Positions 33,150 to 44,070 of a stretch of DNA of 58,000 bases are shown here, one piece after another. Source of the stretch: Cryptomeria japonica (Eukaryota; Streptophyta; Pinopsida; Cupressales; Cupressaceae); assembly GCF_030272615.1 (NCBI RefSeq), contig NC_081408.1:401171889-401229888 (forward strand), read 5' to 3'. Position 1 is the stretch's first letter; every line of letters begins with the position of its first letter. Position numbers and translations under genes: made by a program. The notes beneath the pieces are model-generated. The model searched no databases, was not told the DNA's origin, and saw only the letters and a program-made list of their open reading frames with translations.

Positions 33150-33611
33150 TCCAGATAAACTAGATTCGAAGCAGGATTTTTCAAAGAAATACATTATTTC
33201 ACACACGCTGCCTCTTTAACCAGTTGAATTCTCAAGTGCACACCAATTTAGTCTTCACCAATCTTCAAATCAGTTTGATTACTCAAATCAGAATGCAACT
33301 CCGACTAAAATCAGCTAAAAATCCTTTCTTAGCTCTGCAAGCGCTCAAAAATTCTTTCTCGTATGTGTTAGGGTAAAAATAACAAAGTGAAAACTCACCT
33401 TTATCCTTTTTACCTACTGCATTAAATGCTCGCCTGTTAGGGTTACAAACCCTAATTACACTGCTTAATGACACATAGATGTGAAACTGGTTGATAACCG
33501 ATTGACAAAAATATAAAAATTTCGTGCATTTAAATTCTCTTATCGCTCATTTATCTCAAGGGGTCCGGAAGTGGATTTACCGTTAAGTTCCCCTTAGCAA
33601 TATGAAAAAGC
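33150..33611 (-). other. Spacer between gag fragment and unidentified ORF in element C
   Basis: Open frames are short and no motif is visible. It could be an untranslated leader for the downstream ORF or the remnant of a deletion that removed pol. Confidence 0.4.
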
Positions 33612-33826
33612 TTAGTTCACCAGTGCAGGATTCTCCACACTTGGTGAAGGAAAAGTTTCTTCTCCAGGTGAGTCATCACTCTTCTTCCATATTCGATTCA
33701 TTTCTTCTCTGGTTTCTTCAACATTAACTTTTTTCTTTCCTTTCTGATCCTTAGAAGGATTGACCGGTTTGCTCTTTCTAGATCTACAAAATTTTGCCAT
33801 GTGTCCCGGTTTATGACAGTGATAGC
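33612..33826 (-). pseudogene. Element C gag C-terminus with zinc knuckle, cut by Tat F
   Basis: On the minus strand the frame reads CHKPGHMAKFCRSRKSKP, then a Lys-rich tail and a stop at 33612. The first cysteine of the CCHC knuckle falls exactly at the junction with LTR F (33826/33827), so the knuckle is split by the insertion. The candidate left target copy is ATAGC (33822-33826). The N-terminal gag is beyond F and outside the window. Confidence 0.8.
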
Positions 33827-34946
33827 TGTGTGTGTAAAAAAGTGAAATAAGGTCGATAGCTGCAGGCACAACACTTCAATTAATTCATTACATGTATGGT
33901 TAGTAAATCAATAATCAATAAATAATAAACCATAACAAAGCGACTAATTTCCTTCTAAAAGATGCAAGTATAAGATTGCTCTCTGATTTTTATAAGCAAT
34001 ACTAGTGACTAGACTACACCAAGACGAAGGATTTAATCTATATGATATTAAACTATATGGATGCAAGATGGATGAAAGATTCAAGCAACAATGAAATAAA
34101 CTAAATATAGATGCAAATAATCAAGAAAAAGCACAATGTATTCAATTAATCCATAGAAAAATCAGCGTAATAATAATCTCCAAGCGTGTTCTCAAAAATC
34201 TCTGGGGTGTTTTGAATGAGAGATGAAGGTTGAATTTATAGATAATTACAAAAAATCTCAATTTAGGATTAATTGAAAATAATATAGAAATCAGGTTCAG
34301 TTAACCTTGAGATAGATTCCAATTATAGTTTAATTGAAATGCATCTAAATTAGAAGTTCAAGTTACATTGGAAATAAGATTTAATTAATTCCATGCACTT
34401 GTGATAAAAATAGACAAATCTTTGGTTTATTCAAGAAAAGAGTCTTTTCAATTTAACTGAACTTCTTTTTCTGAAAAGCTTTGAGTTCTAATTTTAGAGA
34501 ATGATTAATAATTCATTTAATTGTTTTTCCAATTTCAAGTTCTAAATTTAGAAGGAGAAATAATATCTCAAGTTTGATTTCTCTCTCAATTCAATTCTTT
34601 TATTTTATTTTCAATTTAACTCTTGCTTTGTAATTAATTTTTCTTTTGTAATAAATTAATTCTTTTTTTTGCATGATTAAATGGCAAATTAATTAATTAA
34701 TTAAATATGCGAGGATATTTAATAAATTAAAATAGGATAATTGATCAAAAATGATTTTCTTGGAATGATTCAATTAATTAAATAAATATTTAATTAATAT
34801 TGAGTAATTGATTTGCCATGTGACATTTGATGATTAAGGAATTAATAATGTGCTCAAAATTGATTTAATTGCCTTTCGTTAGGACCTTGGTGATGTTGTC
34901 GAGATTAGGGGCCCATGGTTTAGATGACCATTTTTAGGGTATTACA
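33827..34946 (-). repeat. 3' LTR of Tat F
   Basis: On the minus strand it starts TGTAATACCCTAAAAATGG and ends ACACACACA, 1120 bp, strongly similar to the G LTRs along its length. A TATA-like CTATAAATTCA (minus strand, about 34231-34242) matches CTCTATAAATTCA in G. Confidence 0.92.
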
Positions 34947-34964
34947 TTTTCCCCTCTTTGAATT
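34947..34964 (-). promoter_or_regulatory. Polypurine tract of Tat F
   Basis: The minus strand reads AATTCAAAGAGGGGAAAA directly before the LTR, one or two bases different from the G tract. Confidence 0.85.
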
Positions 34965-36125
34965 AATGTGCAAGAAGTGCGTTGGTTCAAAGAATAGTTG
35001 ATGTCTAGGAGATACCAGTTCTGAACTTGATTGATCATGAACCAGATAAAAAGCGAGGTGTTTAGCTTGATTTGAAGCGATGAAGCTGAACATAGTCTAA
35101 TTAAAGCGATACCGATCCTAAACTTTATTGAACTAGGAATGATAGCTAGCAAAGATACCAAACTTGAACTTGATTGATCAAGAAGTGGATCTTACTGATC
35201 TAGAACTTGATTTAACTAGACACAGTGAGCGAAGATAAAATCGATCTTGAAATTGATGGATCAAGATACGATGAGCGAAGATAAACTATCCAACTTGATT
35301 TGATGTGATGAAACCGAACACCTGCTTAGATTGAGTGTGTGATCAAAGATACTCTTTAAACCCTTGATTGAGCTTAAACGAATAATCATCCTGATGAAAA
35401 GCGATGAAACCGATTAACGCTAAGAGATTGATTTCGATGAAGACAAATATAAGCTTGATTTGAAGCGATGAAATTGAAATGCCCCTAGCGATTGATTCGA
35501 TTCAGATGATCGAGAGATCTCAACTTGATGTGAAGCGATGAAGCTAAGATGCCCCTTAGCAATAAGAATTTGAGTTGATTTTATTTAGTTGAAAATATTT
35601 TTTCTCAACTTTGATGAAGATTTGAAAATTTTCTCGACTTTGAAGATGTGAGGTCATGAGGTCATCCGTATGCCCCCTCAGGAGTGAAATCGAAATATAG
35701 CGAGGGTACATGATTATAGGCAATTTTTGGTGATGATAATAATTTGAGCACAAATGATTATGAGGAATACTTGAATATTTGGTTTTGATGTTGAAGTTGA
35801 GCGCAAAGTTGTTGTGTAGAATAACATTGAGATTCAGCGTTGATTCATGAGAAATTGAGTGTAATTTGAAGAAAGAATGAACATTTGATGAAAAAGTGCT
35901 AAGTGGTTCAAATTCTATGAAATTGACTAGGAAAATGATCTTGAATTTTGATTTCGATCCCGAAAATGGAATCAGATTGGGCGAATTAGCTAAGGGTACA
36001 ATTTTCATGTTCATCGGAGCAAGTTGAAAAATTAGGGTTTTGGCTATATAAGGGGTAAAAGTGTCATTTTCAAGTCATTTTAACCTTCCAAGTTTGAAAA
36101 TTCAAAAAGCCTTCTGCGAAAAAAA
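34965..36125 (-). repeat. 3' non-coding region of Tat F with degenerate repeats
   Basis: There is no coding sequence. Plus-strand words of the type CTTGATTTGAAGCGATGAA recur near 35069, 35300, 35453 and 35523, often beside GCCCCTAGC-type words. The equivalent region of G (55916-56110) carries the reverse complement of the same words. The block also includes the upstream flank, and probably the promoter, of the antisense gene that starts at 36126. Confidence 0.6.
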
Positions 36126-38493
36126 ATGGTGGTCCCCACTCGTGAGCATCGATTCGAGCACCAGAGACGACATAATCAACCTCGGGACTATGAGCCAGCG
36201 GTAAGTGATCGATCTTAAGCCTGTTATTCATTTCAATTTTGAATTTTTTTATTGATTTTTCAAGTTTTTGGCATGTTTAAGTCGATCTTTCACGTTTTGT
36301 CGTACGAGACAGGATCCTGTCTCTTATGAAAAACTATTAAAGTTTGTTTTGTCATTTAGCGTCATGAGTTTTGTCATTCTAAGCTCACCCTTGTATCGTA
36401 TGACAACATTCATAAGAGACCATTTTGTCGTCCAAAGTTTATTCTTGTATCATATGGGAGTTTTTTGTCGTACGGTCTCTAATCCTGACTCGTACAAGTT
36501 TATGCCCTTCTATGTTTTATCGTTTGGAAAACAGTGAGCATTTTTGAAGGTACAAACTTGAAATTTTGACTTGGCAATTGATGTAGTTGAATTTGCGTGT
36601 TTTTTTTTTACTTCTCTTGTAGGCTTATTTGGAATGTTTTATGATGCTTCATTGTTTGATTTTTTTGCAGGTTCATTTGCCTCATGTTCTTTTCAGATGC
36701 ATATATCCACCCACTATGACATTAATTTGGTAGTTGTCAGATGTTGAGCATGCACATATTGATTTGTGCGGTTTCACCCACCTTCTTAGGCTACCCAATA
36801 TCTATGTGAATCACGGGATGCTCACAATGTTAGTAGAGAGATTTCATTCTGAGCATAACACCTTCCATTTTCTAGTTTGGGAGATGATCATCACTCATGA
36901 GGATATTTATAGGATTCTTCATATCCCTTTTTTTGGGGGTAAGGTAGATTATGATGCATCGCATCTTCCTGGATTACAGGCTGTCAGACGTGTATTCAGG
37001 GATCCAGATATCTTGACACGTTCTATCAGTTGGGACATTATGATGAGCAGGTATAGTGAGGCTTTTCCTCTAGCTTGTGTTATAGCAAGGTTTATCGGCT
37101 ATTTTCTTATGCTAGATAGAGGATAGCAGGGATTCCTTTGTGGATGGGGTAGGATGCTGGAGAGGCTTGTTGAGACCCCTCAGAGACTAGGCTGGGGTTC
37201 TTATATATTGGCCCACATGTATCATGAGATGCATGAGATTGTTTATTAGGAGGGGAAGAGTATGATTGTAGGATTCTTGATTTTACAGGTATGGGCTTGG
37301 GAGCACCTCCTAGTTTGTAGGCCGATTGTAGATGATGGCAGGGAGCCTAGTCCGCCTATTGTGTATAGATATTCAGGATATGTCACGCAACCCCATTTGG
37401 GCAGGACTAATTTATAGCGACGACAGTTAGATGACTTGATATTTGTGGTATGGAGACCTTACAGGGGCCTAGAGCCATGGGATGACTAGAGGATCGTACA
37501 CAAAGATTTGTTTATTACATGCCCACTCATTGGCAGATCGCAGACTGTGGTGGAGCGATTCATGGTATCTTGAGTGATGAGGCAGTATGGTAGGCCTCAG
37601 GGGATCTCGCAGGAGTTCACAACATACATAAGATATGCTGATGAGGAGAGGCGGGGATGGGAATCGAGGTTATCTTATTCCTTAGGTATGCAGGAGGTGA
37701 CTGGTTTGTAGCGACTTTGATGGGACTATATGGATGACATTGCAGATGCAGAGATATTGCCCTAGTACAGGGATTGGTTCCAGCAACATCCATTCCCTAT
37801 ATTTATAGATCCAGTAGAGCAGACACCTCATATTGAGGAGATTGAGGATAATGCCCCCGCACAGGGATAGGGATAGAGACAAGGAAAGGGACAAAGATTT
37901 GAGGCTCCAAGGTGGACATGTGGTGATCCTGGTGCTAGCAGCAGCAGGGTTCCAGCTGGAGTTAGATAGCAAAAGGGTGAGGGTGGATCCCTAGGGAGTG
38001 TTGGTGTTAGGTTGGGTGGAGGTGAGGAGGAGCGAGTAGCTCCTAGATAGGTCCGATAGAGGAAGGAGGAGTAGGGTGGAGTTGGAGGTGGAGATGGGGG
38101 TGGAGAGCCTGCAAGAGAGCAAGGGGCCGACACAACACGATCGATGAGAGCACGTCTAGCAGAGCTGCAGTCACAGTTGACAGTGGCATAGACTCAGCTG
38201 GTAGAGCAAGATCGATAGCTAATAGAGCTTAGAGCAGAGAGAGTCATCAGGTCTCAGAGATGAAAGAAGAGAGGAGGGCAGAGACAGACGCTTTCCGATA
38301 GGAGGTTTTGCACCAGACCAGTCAGGCGGCTTATTACGTTGCAGCTTACAGCGTAGCTATTCCTGTAGCGCAATAGGTTGTCTTGTACTCGCAGTATATG
38401 ACACGATTAGAGGGAGCTCGAGCACCTCATCAGGATCCTAGTCAACAGGCTCCACCTCCTCCACTAGGCGATGAGGGAGAGGCCGAGAGATAG
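36126..38493 (+). pseudogene. Antisense plant-mobile-domain-like gene of Tat F
   Basis: The gene runs opposite to F's gag-pol. Exon 1 (36126-36200, 75 nt) starts MVVPTREHRFEHQRRHN. A GT-AG intron follows (36201-36670) and exon 2 begins at 36671. Exon 2 has an early TAG and then the best-conserved part: AHIDLCGFTHLLRLPNIYVN, DIYRILHIPFFGGKVDYD, LPGLQAVRRVFRDPDIL and PLACVIARFIGYFLM. These resemble the plant mobile domain family, which also occurs in other transposons. Further stops follow (about 37124 and many later). The C-terminal part is low-complexity, rich in Gly, Arg, Gln and Pro, and ends at a TAG near 38491. The domain assignment is from memory of the family, not a search. Confidence 0.7.
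36201..36670 (+). other. Candidate intron of the antisense gene in Tat F
   Basis: The donor is GTAAGT after codon 25 and the acceptor is TTTTTTGCAG. The homologous gene in G has the same 75-nt first exon and a 466-nt interval with GTAAGTG and TTTTTGTGTAG. Inside lies a cluster of CGTACGA-type motifs, for example at 36299, 36468 and 36490. Confidence 0.7.
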
Positions 38494-38598
38494 ATATTCT
38501 TTTTGCAGCTCTAAGATTTTTTGTAGACACACCCATTTTTTGAAGCCTATATGATTCTTTCTCCGATGGGAGTTTGTAGATGTCAATTGGCATCATTT

Positions 38599-38655
<57 letters not shown>

Positions 38656-40096
38656 GAGATCTGATTTGACTTCATAGTACTTGTGTTGATCGATTATGAG
38701 ATGCTTTCTATATGCTTTATTCTATATGCATGCATATTTTTTTATTATTTAGCATAGATGTATGTAATGCAGATGAATATGAATGTTTGTTTTTGTTTCT
38801 TTTCATATGCAAATAAATGATGAAAATGAGTAATGAGCAATGCAAAAATTTATTTTATGTTTTCTATGCAATAAGGTGAATGCAAATGAGTAATAATGAA
38901 ATGTATGAATCTATATTTTATGTATGCAACTAACATCTCAAAACACAAGTACTTAATCGGAAAAATGATGAAAAAAGACCACTTAGCTAAGAAATGATGA
39001 TGCTTCTAGCTCTCATTCAGAAGATTAAGAGATCATTATTATTATACCGAAATCACTCTAAATTCACAAAATACAGAATGAAATGCAAAATGAGATGCAA
39101 AATGAAATGTAACCTAAACCTAGTCACTATATTTAAAATGCTTAAGTTTCATCACCGAGCATAACAAACATAACCGATAGATTAGAGTTCCTTTCTTTTC
39201 AGGTGCAATATTAATTATCTTGTCCGCAATGACCCTTTTTTCATTCATATCCTTGGACAGATTTCACGGGGGCCCAGATTGCGTGATAAAGAAATTCCAT
39301 CAAAATAGACAAAGAAATGATGGGAACCTCCCTATAGCATACAAGTAAGTGGAGTTGATGTATGTGTGGTGATTTCACCTTGTTGTGAAGGCTCTTATCA
39401 CAGATACCCAACTTATTAGATGTTTCCAGATCATCGGAATCTTTCCTACAAGAAAAAAACAAAGAAAATATTATGCCCCCAATCCTCGCTCCTCTTAGTC
39501 AAGATAGACTTCCTCGAGTTACTCAGAGGGATACTAATCGAAAATCAATATTAAAGACAACATACAAAGTAAATTTTCATTCATAGCTCAAACTGTTTAG
39601 TGATTGTTTTCAATTTTGTTGTTTTCTTGTGTACTTAGTGGTAAAACTCTTCGGTAGTTAGGAGACAGATGACTGACTCAGAGTGGACGACCAGGTTTCA
39701 CTGACAGACAGATGACTTGCTTGATATTGCTTAGGATATGTAAATTTCTCTGTCGATTAACCTAAGGCTAGGACATTAATCGGTTTCTAGCCATGGGGGT
39801 TCCAACGAACTAGGATGTCACAAAAGTGACTGAAATATATGTACAAGCGATAATAAATATGCATGAAAGCGGGAAATTCCAACGTTGCGTTGATAAATGG
39901 AGCATAGAGTATAAGAGGTGCCTATTTTCCAGGTTTTCACCTACTTGGAAGAGATTCATCATTTTTTTTTACCAAGGTGCCTGTTTACCAGGTTTTCACC
40001 AGGGCATTTTTTTTTCTTTTTCTTTTTTTTTAGTTCTTTTAATGATTTTTTTTTCTAGGACTTTTTTAGCTGTATAGGTTGCTGAAGCAGAGAATG
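38494..40096 (-). other. Non-coding block between integrase and antisense gene in Tat F
   Basis: No ORF is recognised. It holds a TA microsatellite (38602-38654), a stretch resembling 51900-52800 of G in reverse complement, and two copies of an AGGTGCCT then CCAGGTTTTCACC unit at about 39918 and 39975. A poly-T run follows. This is the convergent zone between the gag-pol transcript and the antisense transcript. Confidence 0.55.
38602..38654. repeat. (TA)n microsatellite
   Basis: About 25 TA units lie just after the antisense gene. The same place in G (about 52818-52828) has only a short TATATATAT, so the array expanded in F or contracted in G. Confidence 0.9.
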
Positions 40097-40967
40097 CTAA
40101 GTGAAGAATTTCTTCAAATGGATGGTGTTAATCAGTTCACGGAGCTAGTCTCTTTCTGATGTTGAGAGCTGATAGGCACTAGCGCCAAATACTGTAGTAA
40201 CGATGTAGGAACCCAGCCAGTTGGTTCAAATTTCCTTTTGTTGTCTCGAAACTGTTGATTTTTAGGATTTTCTATTAGAAATAGGTCACCAACCTGAAAT
40301 TCTCTTTGTTAAACCTTCTTGTTATATCCTCTTAAAATTCTCTATTGATACACTCTAAGATGATTAGATGCAACTTGTTGACGTTCATCCAACAATTCGA
40401 GTTCTTGCAATCTAGATATTTTATAGTCTTCATCAGTAACAAGACCTTGCAAAGAAACTCTTAGAGATGGTATTTATACTTCAATAGGTAATACTGCTTC
40501 AGACCCATACACCAAAGAGAAAGGTGTATCCTCAGTAGGTGTTCTGATACTTGTTTTGTAAGCCCATAATGTAGGATTGAGTTGAAGATGCCAATCCTTC
40601 CCAGATTTGTTCACTGTTCTGTGCAAGATAGTCAGGAGGTTTTTGTTAGATGCCTTAGCTTGTCCATTACCTTGAGGGTAATATAAAGATGACCAGTATT
40701 GTTTAATTTTGAATTTCTCATAGAGCTTGTCCAGATCTTTATTCTTGAATTGTCCTCCATTGTTAGTCACGATGGACGAAGGTATCCCATACCTGCAAAT
40801 GATATGGTTTAGGATGAACGGAGCTACTTGTTTACCGGTTGCTTTGATGAGTGGAACCGCTTCTACCCACTTAGTGAAGTATTCAGTGGCAGTTATAATA
40901 AACTTGCTTCTATTGGATGATGCAGGATAGATATGACCAATGAGATCAAAGGCCCATTTCTGAAAAG
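40097..40967 (-). pseudogene. Tat F integrase, truncated and catalytically damaged
   Basis: The minus-strand reading gives FDLIGHIYPASSNRSKF (first Asp), then SSIVTNNGGQFKNKD, where the second catalytic Asp is Asn, and GNGQAKASNKN, where the Glu is Lys. The C-terminal region continues with YKTSIRTPTEDTPFSLVYG and ends HLKKFF and Thr before a stop at 40097. Several stops lie in the tail. The N-terminal zinc region and everything upstream is lost at 40968, where Copia I starts. The element G copy keeps all three acidic residues. Confidence 0.88.
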
Positions 40968-42440
40968 TGTTGGCATTATGTGAACCGGTATGTGGACATA
41001 ATGATATTGTATCTTGTCATTGATGTCAATATGCTGAAGAAGTGAGAACTAGCATATGAGAGAACCGGTGGAACACTGTGAACTAACATTAGTGCCAAAG
41101 TGAAGTGGTGTGCTTGTTCAAGGTGAACCGGCATATGGTTATGGGAACTGGCACATGGAAGCATTGTCTGACTACCGGTTGGTAGTCTCAACTTCAGGGT
41201 TTTCGGTTTAAGTGCTTCAAGTCTGTGTGGCTCAACCGGTGACATTGTGTGATGAGTTAACATTGTAATGAAGAACAGATCATGTTGCCACGTCAGTCTT
41301 GTGCGCGTGAAGAATCTTGCATGAAGGAGATTGTTCCTATCTACCTCGAGAATGTGCGAAGTCTGTAAAACAGTGATAATGTGTGATGGGTTATCAGCCG
41401 CCATGAAATCAGTGAAAATGGACGATGGAGAGTATCTTGAGATTGGATCAAGACTGTTGCAATTAATGGAGTGTTCTCAACGGTCAGGATTGAACCATTT
41501 GAATTCCTTAACCTAACAGGTTTAGGGTTTAGGGTTTATGCTACTGACCTATCTATTTTCCTATAAGGTCGATGTTGTGTCTCTTTCTAAGGTTGTTGGC
41601 AAAAGTTGTGTGTGTGTATCCAAGAGAAGGGATACATGATTCTTGCCAGACCAAAAGAAGAGAAGTGATACTTGCAGAGTGTAAGTGCAGAAGGTGAAGA
41701 GGAGCTTAAGCGGATCTGCATTGGTATTCAATGTTGTTACCAGATCATTGTAATACCTGTTGATCTCTAACCACCTCAACAGTTGGAAAATCCCTTGATA
41801 GGGTAGCCTTAATCGGCTTGCTGTAAATCCTTTAACAGGGTAATTCAAAGCTATTGAGTTCGAATTCCTTTAGCTATTGAGTTCTTGAAATCCTCTAACA
41901 AGGTAACCTTTAACAGGGTTTAACCCTTAACCGGGTGATCTTTAACAGGATCGGTTCCTAGCAGAACCTATTGTAATGTCTCTAACCGAACAAGGCTCCT
42001 AACAAAGCGGACTTCTAAAGAGTTCAAAAACAACTTGTGGGTATTCATCCCCACCGTGGTTTTTTCCAGTTGGGTTTCCACATGAAAAATATGTGTGTCA
42101 TGTGTGATGCTTCCCTATTGTCTGTCAAGCATATGATGGTTCTGTGTTTTATGCCTGTCAATAAAACATGTTGAACTAGTTGTTATTATAATCTAATGAT
42201 AGATTACCTGTTTATGCATAAGGGTGAAATGGTAGTGTAGTCTTGAGTTGAGTGAAAAGCTAAGTGAGTAACTGGTTAATGGTTGTCTGCAGTTGCACTC
42301 TGTTTCAAACCGGTGTCACTGTTTGCCAGTCATTTGAAGTGTCTGCTGTCAGACCGGTTTAGGACTGTATTTTTGTCTGTATTGATTCACCCCCCCTCTC
42401 AGTACCGGGTTAGTACTATCAATTCATCATTGAGTTATCA
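40968..42440 (+). repeat. 5' LTR of Copia I
   Basis: It runs from TGTTGGCATTATG to GAGTTATCA, 1473 bp. The potential hairpin block is at 42056-42081 (GTGG, CC, GG, CCAC), and GATTCACCCCCCCTCTCAG lies near 42384. The primer site begins two bases after its end. The 3' LTR is not in the window. Confidence 0.88.
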
Positions 42441-42442
42441 AT

Positions 42443-42454
42443 TGGTATCAGAGC
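42443..42454 (+). promoter_or_regulatory. Primer binding site of Copia I, initiator tRNA-Met type
   Basis: TGGTATCAGAGC follows the LTR after two bases. Confidence 0.9.
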
Positions 42455-42511
42455 ATCCTCCAGGTCCTCTGTGCTATAAGCTTAACCGCTTGAGGTAAAG
42501 ATCCCAGTCTA

Positions 42512-43500
42512 ATGATGAAGAGGGAAGGTCCAAAGTTTAACAGAGAAAATTTTAATATATGGAAAGACAAAATGAAGATATTCATTAGAAGCATGGGTGC
42601 TCAATACTGGAGCTATGTTGAGACTGTCTATGTTGCTCCTACCGGTACCCTTACTGATGACCAAAAGAGAGAGATGTAGGAGAATGGGCAAGTCATGGAA
42701 GCCCTAATTAGTAGTTTATCTGACATTGAGTTCATTGATGTTCAGGATAAGGTAAATCCCAAAGAGGTATGGGATACTCTTGAAAATATCTATGGTGGCG
42801 ATGAACATGTAAAACAGGCTAAGGAAGAAAGCCTTAGAGGGAAGTTTGAAGATATGTGGATGGTTGAAGGTGAGATCATTCAACAGTATGGAATGAGAAT
42901 CAAAACTATTGTTGGAGATATCAAGAGTGTAGGTGGTAAAATAGAAGATGCCACTATGGTAAGCAAAGTCCTGAGATCCCTATTGCCGGTCTATGCAATA
43001 AGGGTTGCTGCTATTCAAGAGCTAAGATCAATAGACAAGACTAAGGTATCCCTAGACTCCATCATTGCAAAGTTGACAGCCTATGAGCTAAATAGTTTCG
43101 ATGGCAGTGTTTAAAAGACTAAATCAGCTTTTAAAGCTTCTGCAGTACCATCCAAAAAAAGAAAAGAAGATAGCACTAGTGGTGAACCAAGATAGGGCAG
43201 AGAAATGGATGATGAGGAGATTCTGATGGCATTTGAAGCTTCCTTTCCAAGAAACTTCCAAAAGGAACCGGCAAATATAGAGGTAAGCTACCTTTGAAAT
43301 GCTTCTCTTCTAACCGAATAGGACATATTGCTATAAACTATCCTAATGGCGACAACAAGGACAAACCGGAAAGGTTCAAGAAATTCAGAGGAGGAAATCA
43401 GAGAAACTATTTTGTGGTAGTTGATGAAGGTGTCACAGATGAAGAATCAGAGGATGAAGAAAATAAAGATATTGTGTTTGTTGCCATCAAGGAAAATATG
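42512..43500 (+). pseudogene. Copia I gag, broken
   Basis: The first of two tandem ATGs is taken as the start (MMKREGPKFNRENFNIWKDK). A TAG at about 42676 is the first break. The capsid segment contains VWDTLENIYGGDEHVKQA, MRIKTIVGDIKSVGG and LTAYELNSFDG, with a stop at about 43112 and a frame change before 43294. The zinc knuckle at about 43297-43340 reads CFSSNRIGHIAINY: the second and fourth zinc ligands, normally Cys, are Ser and Tyr. This copy therefore could not bind zinc at that site. An acidic linker leads to the protease. Confidence 0.88.
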
Positions 43501-44070
43501 TCAGACAAGAAGGATCTTGTCTCCCAGTTTGATAATTCCAATGACTGGATCATTGATAGTGGCTGTTCTCACCATATGACTGGTGACCGGAGCAAGTTTC
43601 TATCATTGGAGGAGTATGATGGTGGTGTGGTTCACTTTGGCAATGATGCACCATGCATGGTCAAAGGCAGAGGGTCCATCTCTCTGAATGGAAAGAGTAG
43701 TGCTGACATTGTGTATTGGGTTGATAGTCTTAGACACAACCTTCTGAGTGTTGCCCAGCTGAATGACAGTGGCCTCACTCTGGAATTCAAGAATGGAGTT
43801 TGTAGAATCAAAGGGAAGGATGGTGAATTGGTGGTCACCGGCATGCAGATCAAAGGTAACCTATTTCATCTGAATGCAAATATAAGTACATGTCTTATGG
43901 CTAAATTTGATGATAGCTAGATATGGCATAGGAGACTTTGCCATGTAAACTTTGATAATATTGTGAAAGCTAGTAAGATCAAGGCAGTTAGAGGGTTGTT
44001 GGTGCTAAGAAAACTAGATAATACCTTGTGCAGAGAGTGTCAATTAGGGAAAATGTCTTCCTCAACCTTT
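43501..44070 (+). pseudogene. Copia I protease and start of integrase, cut by Tat G
   Basis: The protease active site is DSGCSHHMTGDRSKF at about 43555. A TAG at 43918 is followed by the pre-integrase zinc region IWHRRLCHVNFDN and CRECQLGKMSS, ending at the insertion point 44070. The frame resumes precisely at 57706 after removal of G and one CCTTT copy. Confidence 0.9.

Larger units (their letters stand above)
26099..33826 (-). mobile_element. Minus-strand Copia-like element C, 3' part
   Basis: Element C reads right to left: gag zinc knuckle (33826-33612), spacer, a long unidentified broken ORF (33149-30065), purine-rich 3' region and a 3' LTR (29769-26099, itself interrupted by element M). 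No integrase, RT or RNase H motif is visible, so C looks non-autonomous. Its 5' side is cut by Tat element F at 33827 and is outside the window. The LTR end block resembles Copia LTRs here, which is the basis for calling it Copia-like. Confidence 0.75.
33827..40967 (-). mobile_element. Minus-strand Tat-type Gypsy element F, 3' part
   Basis: Reading right to left, F shows the integrase C-terminal two-thirds (40967-40097), a non-coding block and the antisense mobile-domain-like gene (on the plus strand). After these come a repeat-bearing 3' region, a polypurine tract and the 3' LTR (34946-33827). It is the same family as element G, with homologous order throughout. Its 5' half is cut off by Copia I at 40968. 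It is inserted in the gag of element C. Confidence 0.9.
40968..44070 (+). mobile_element. Copia element I, left part
   Basis: The 5' LTR (40968-42440), primer site and gag to pre-integrase region lie here. The element is then split at 44070 by Tat G and resumes at 57706. It is inserted in the integrase of Tat F, and the left target copy would be AAAAG (40963-40967). Its 3' half is beyond the window. Confidence 0.92.

Noticed and set aside
36268-36537. 89-codon plus-strand frame near the start of the F antisense gene
   Set aside because: It lies wholly inside the candidate intron between matching splice sites and includes the CGTACGA cluster. It is more likely intron sequence.
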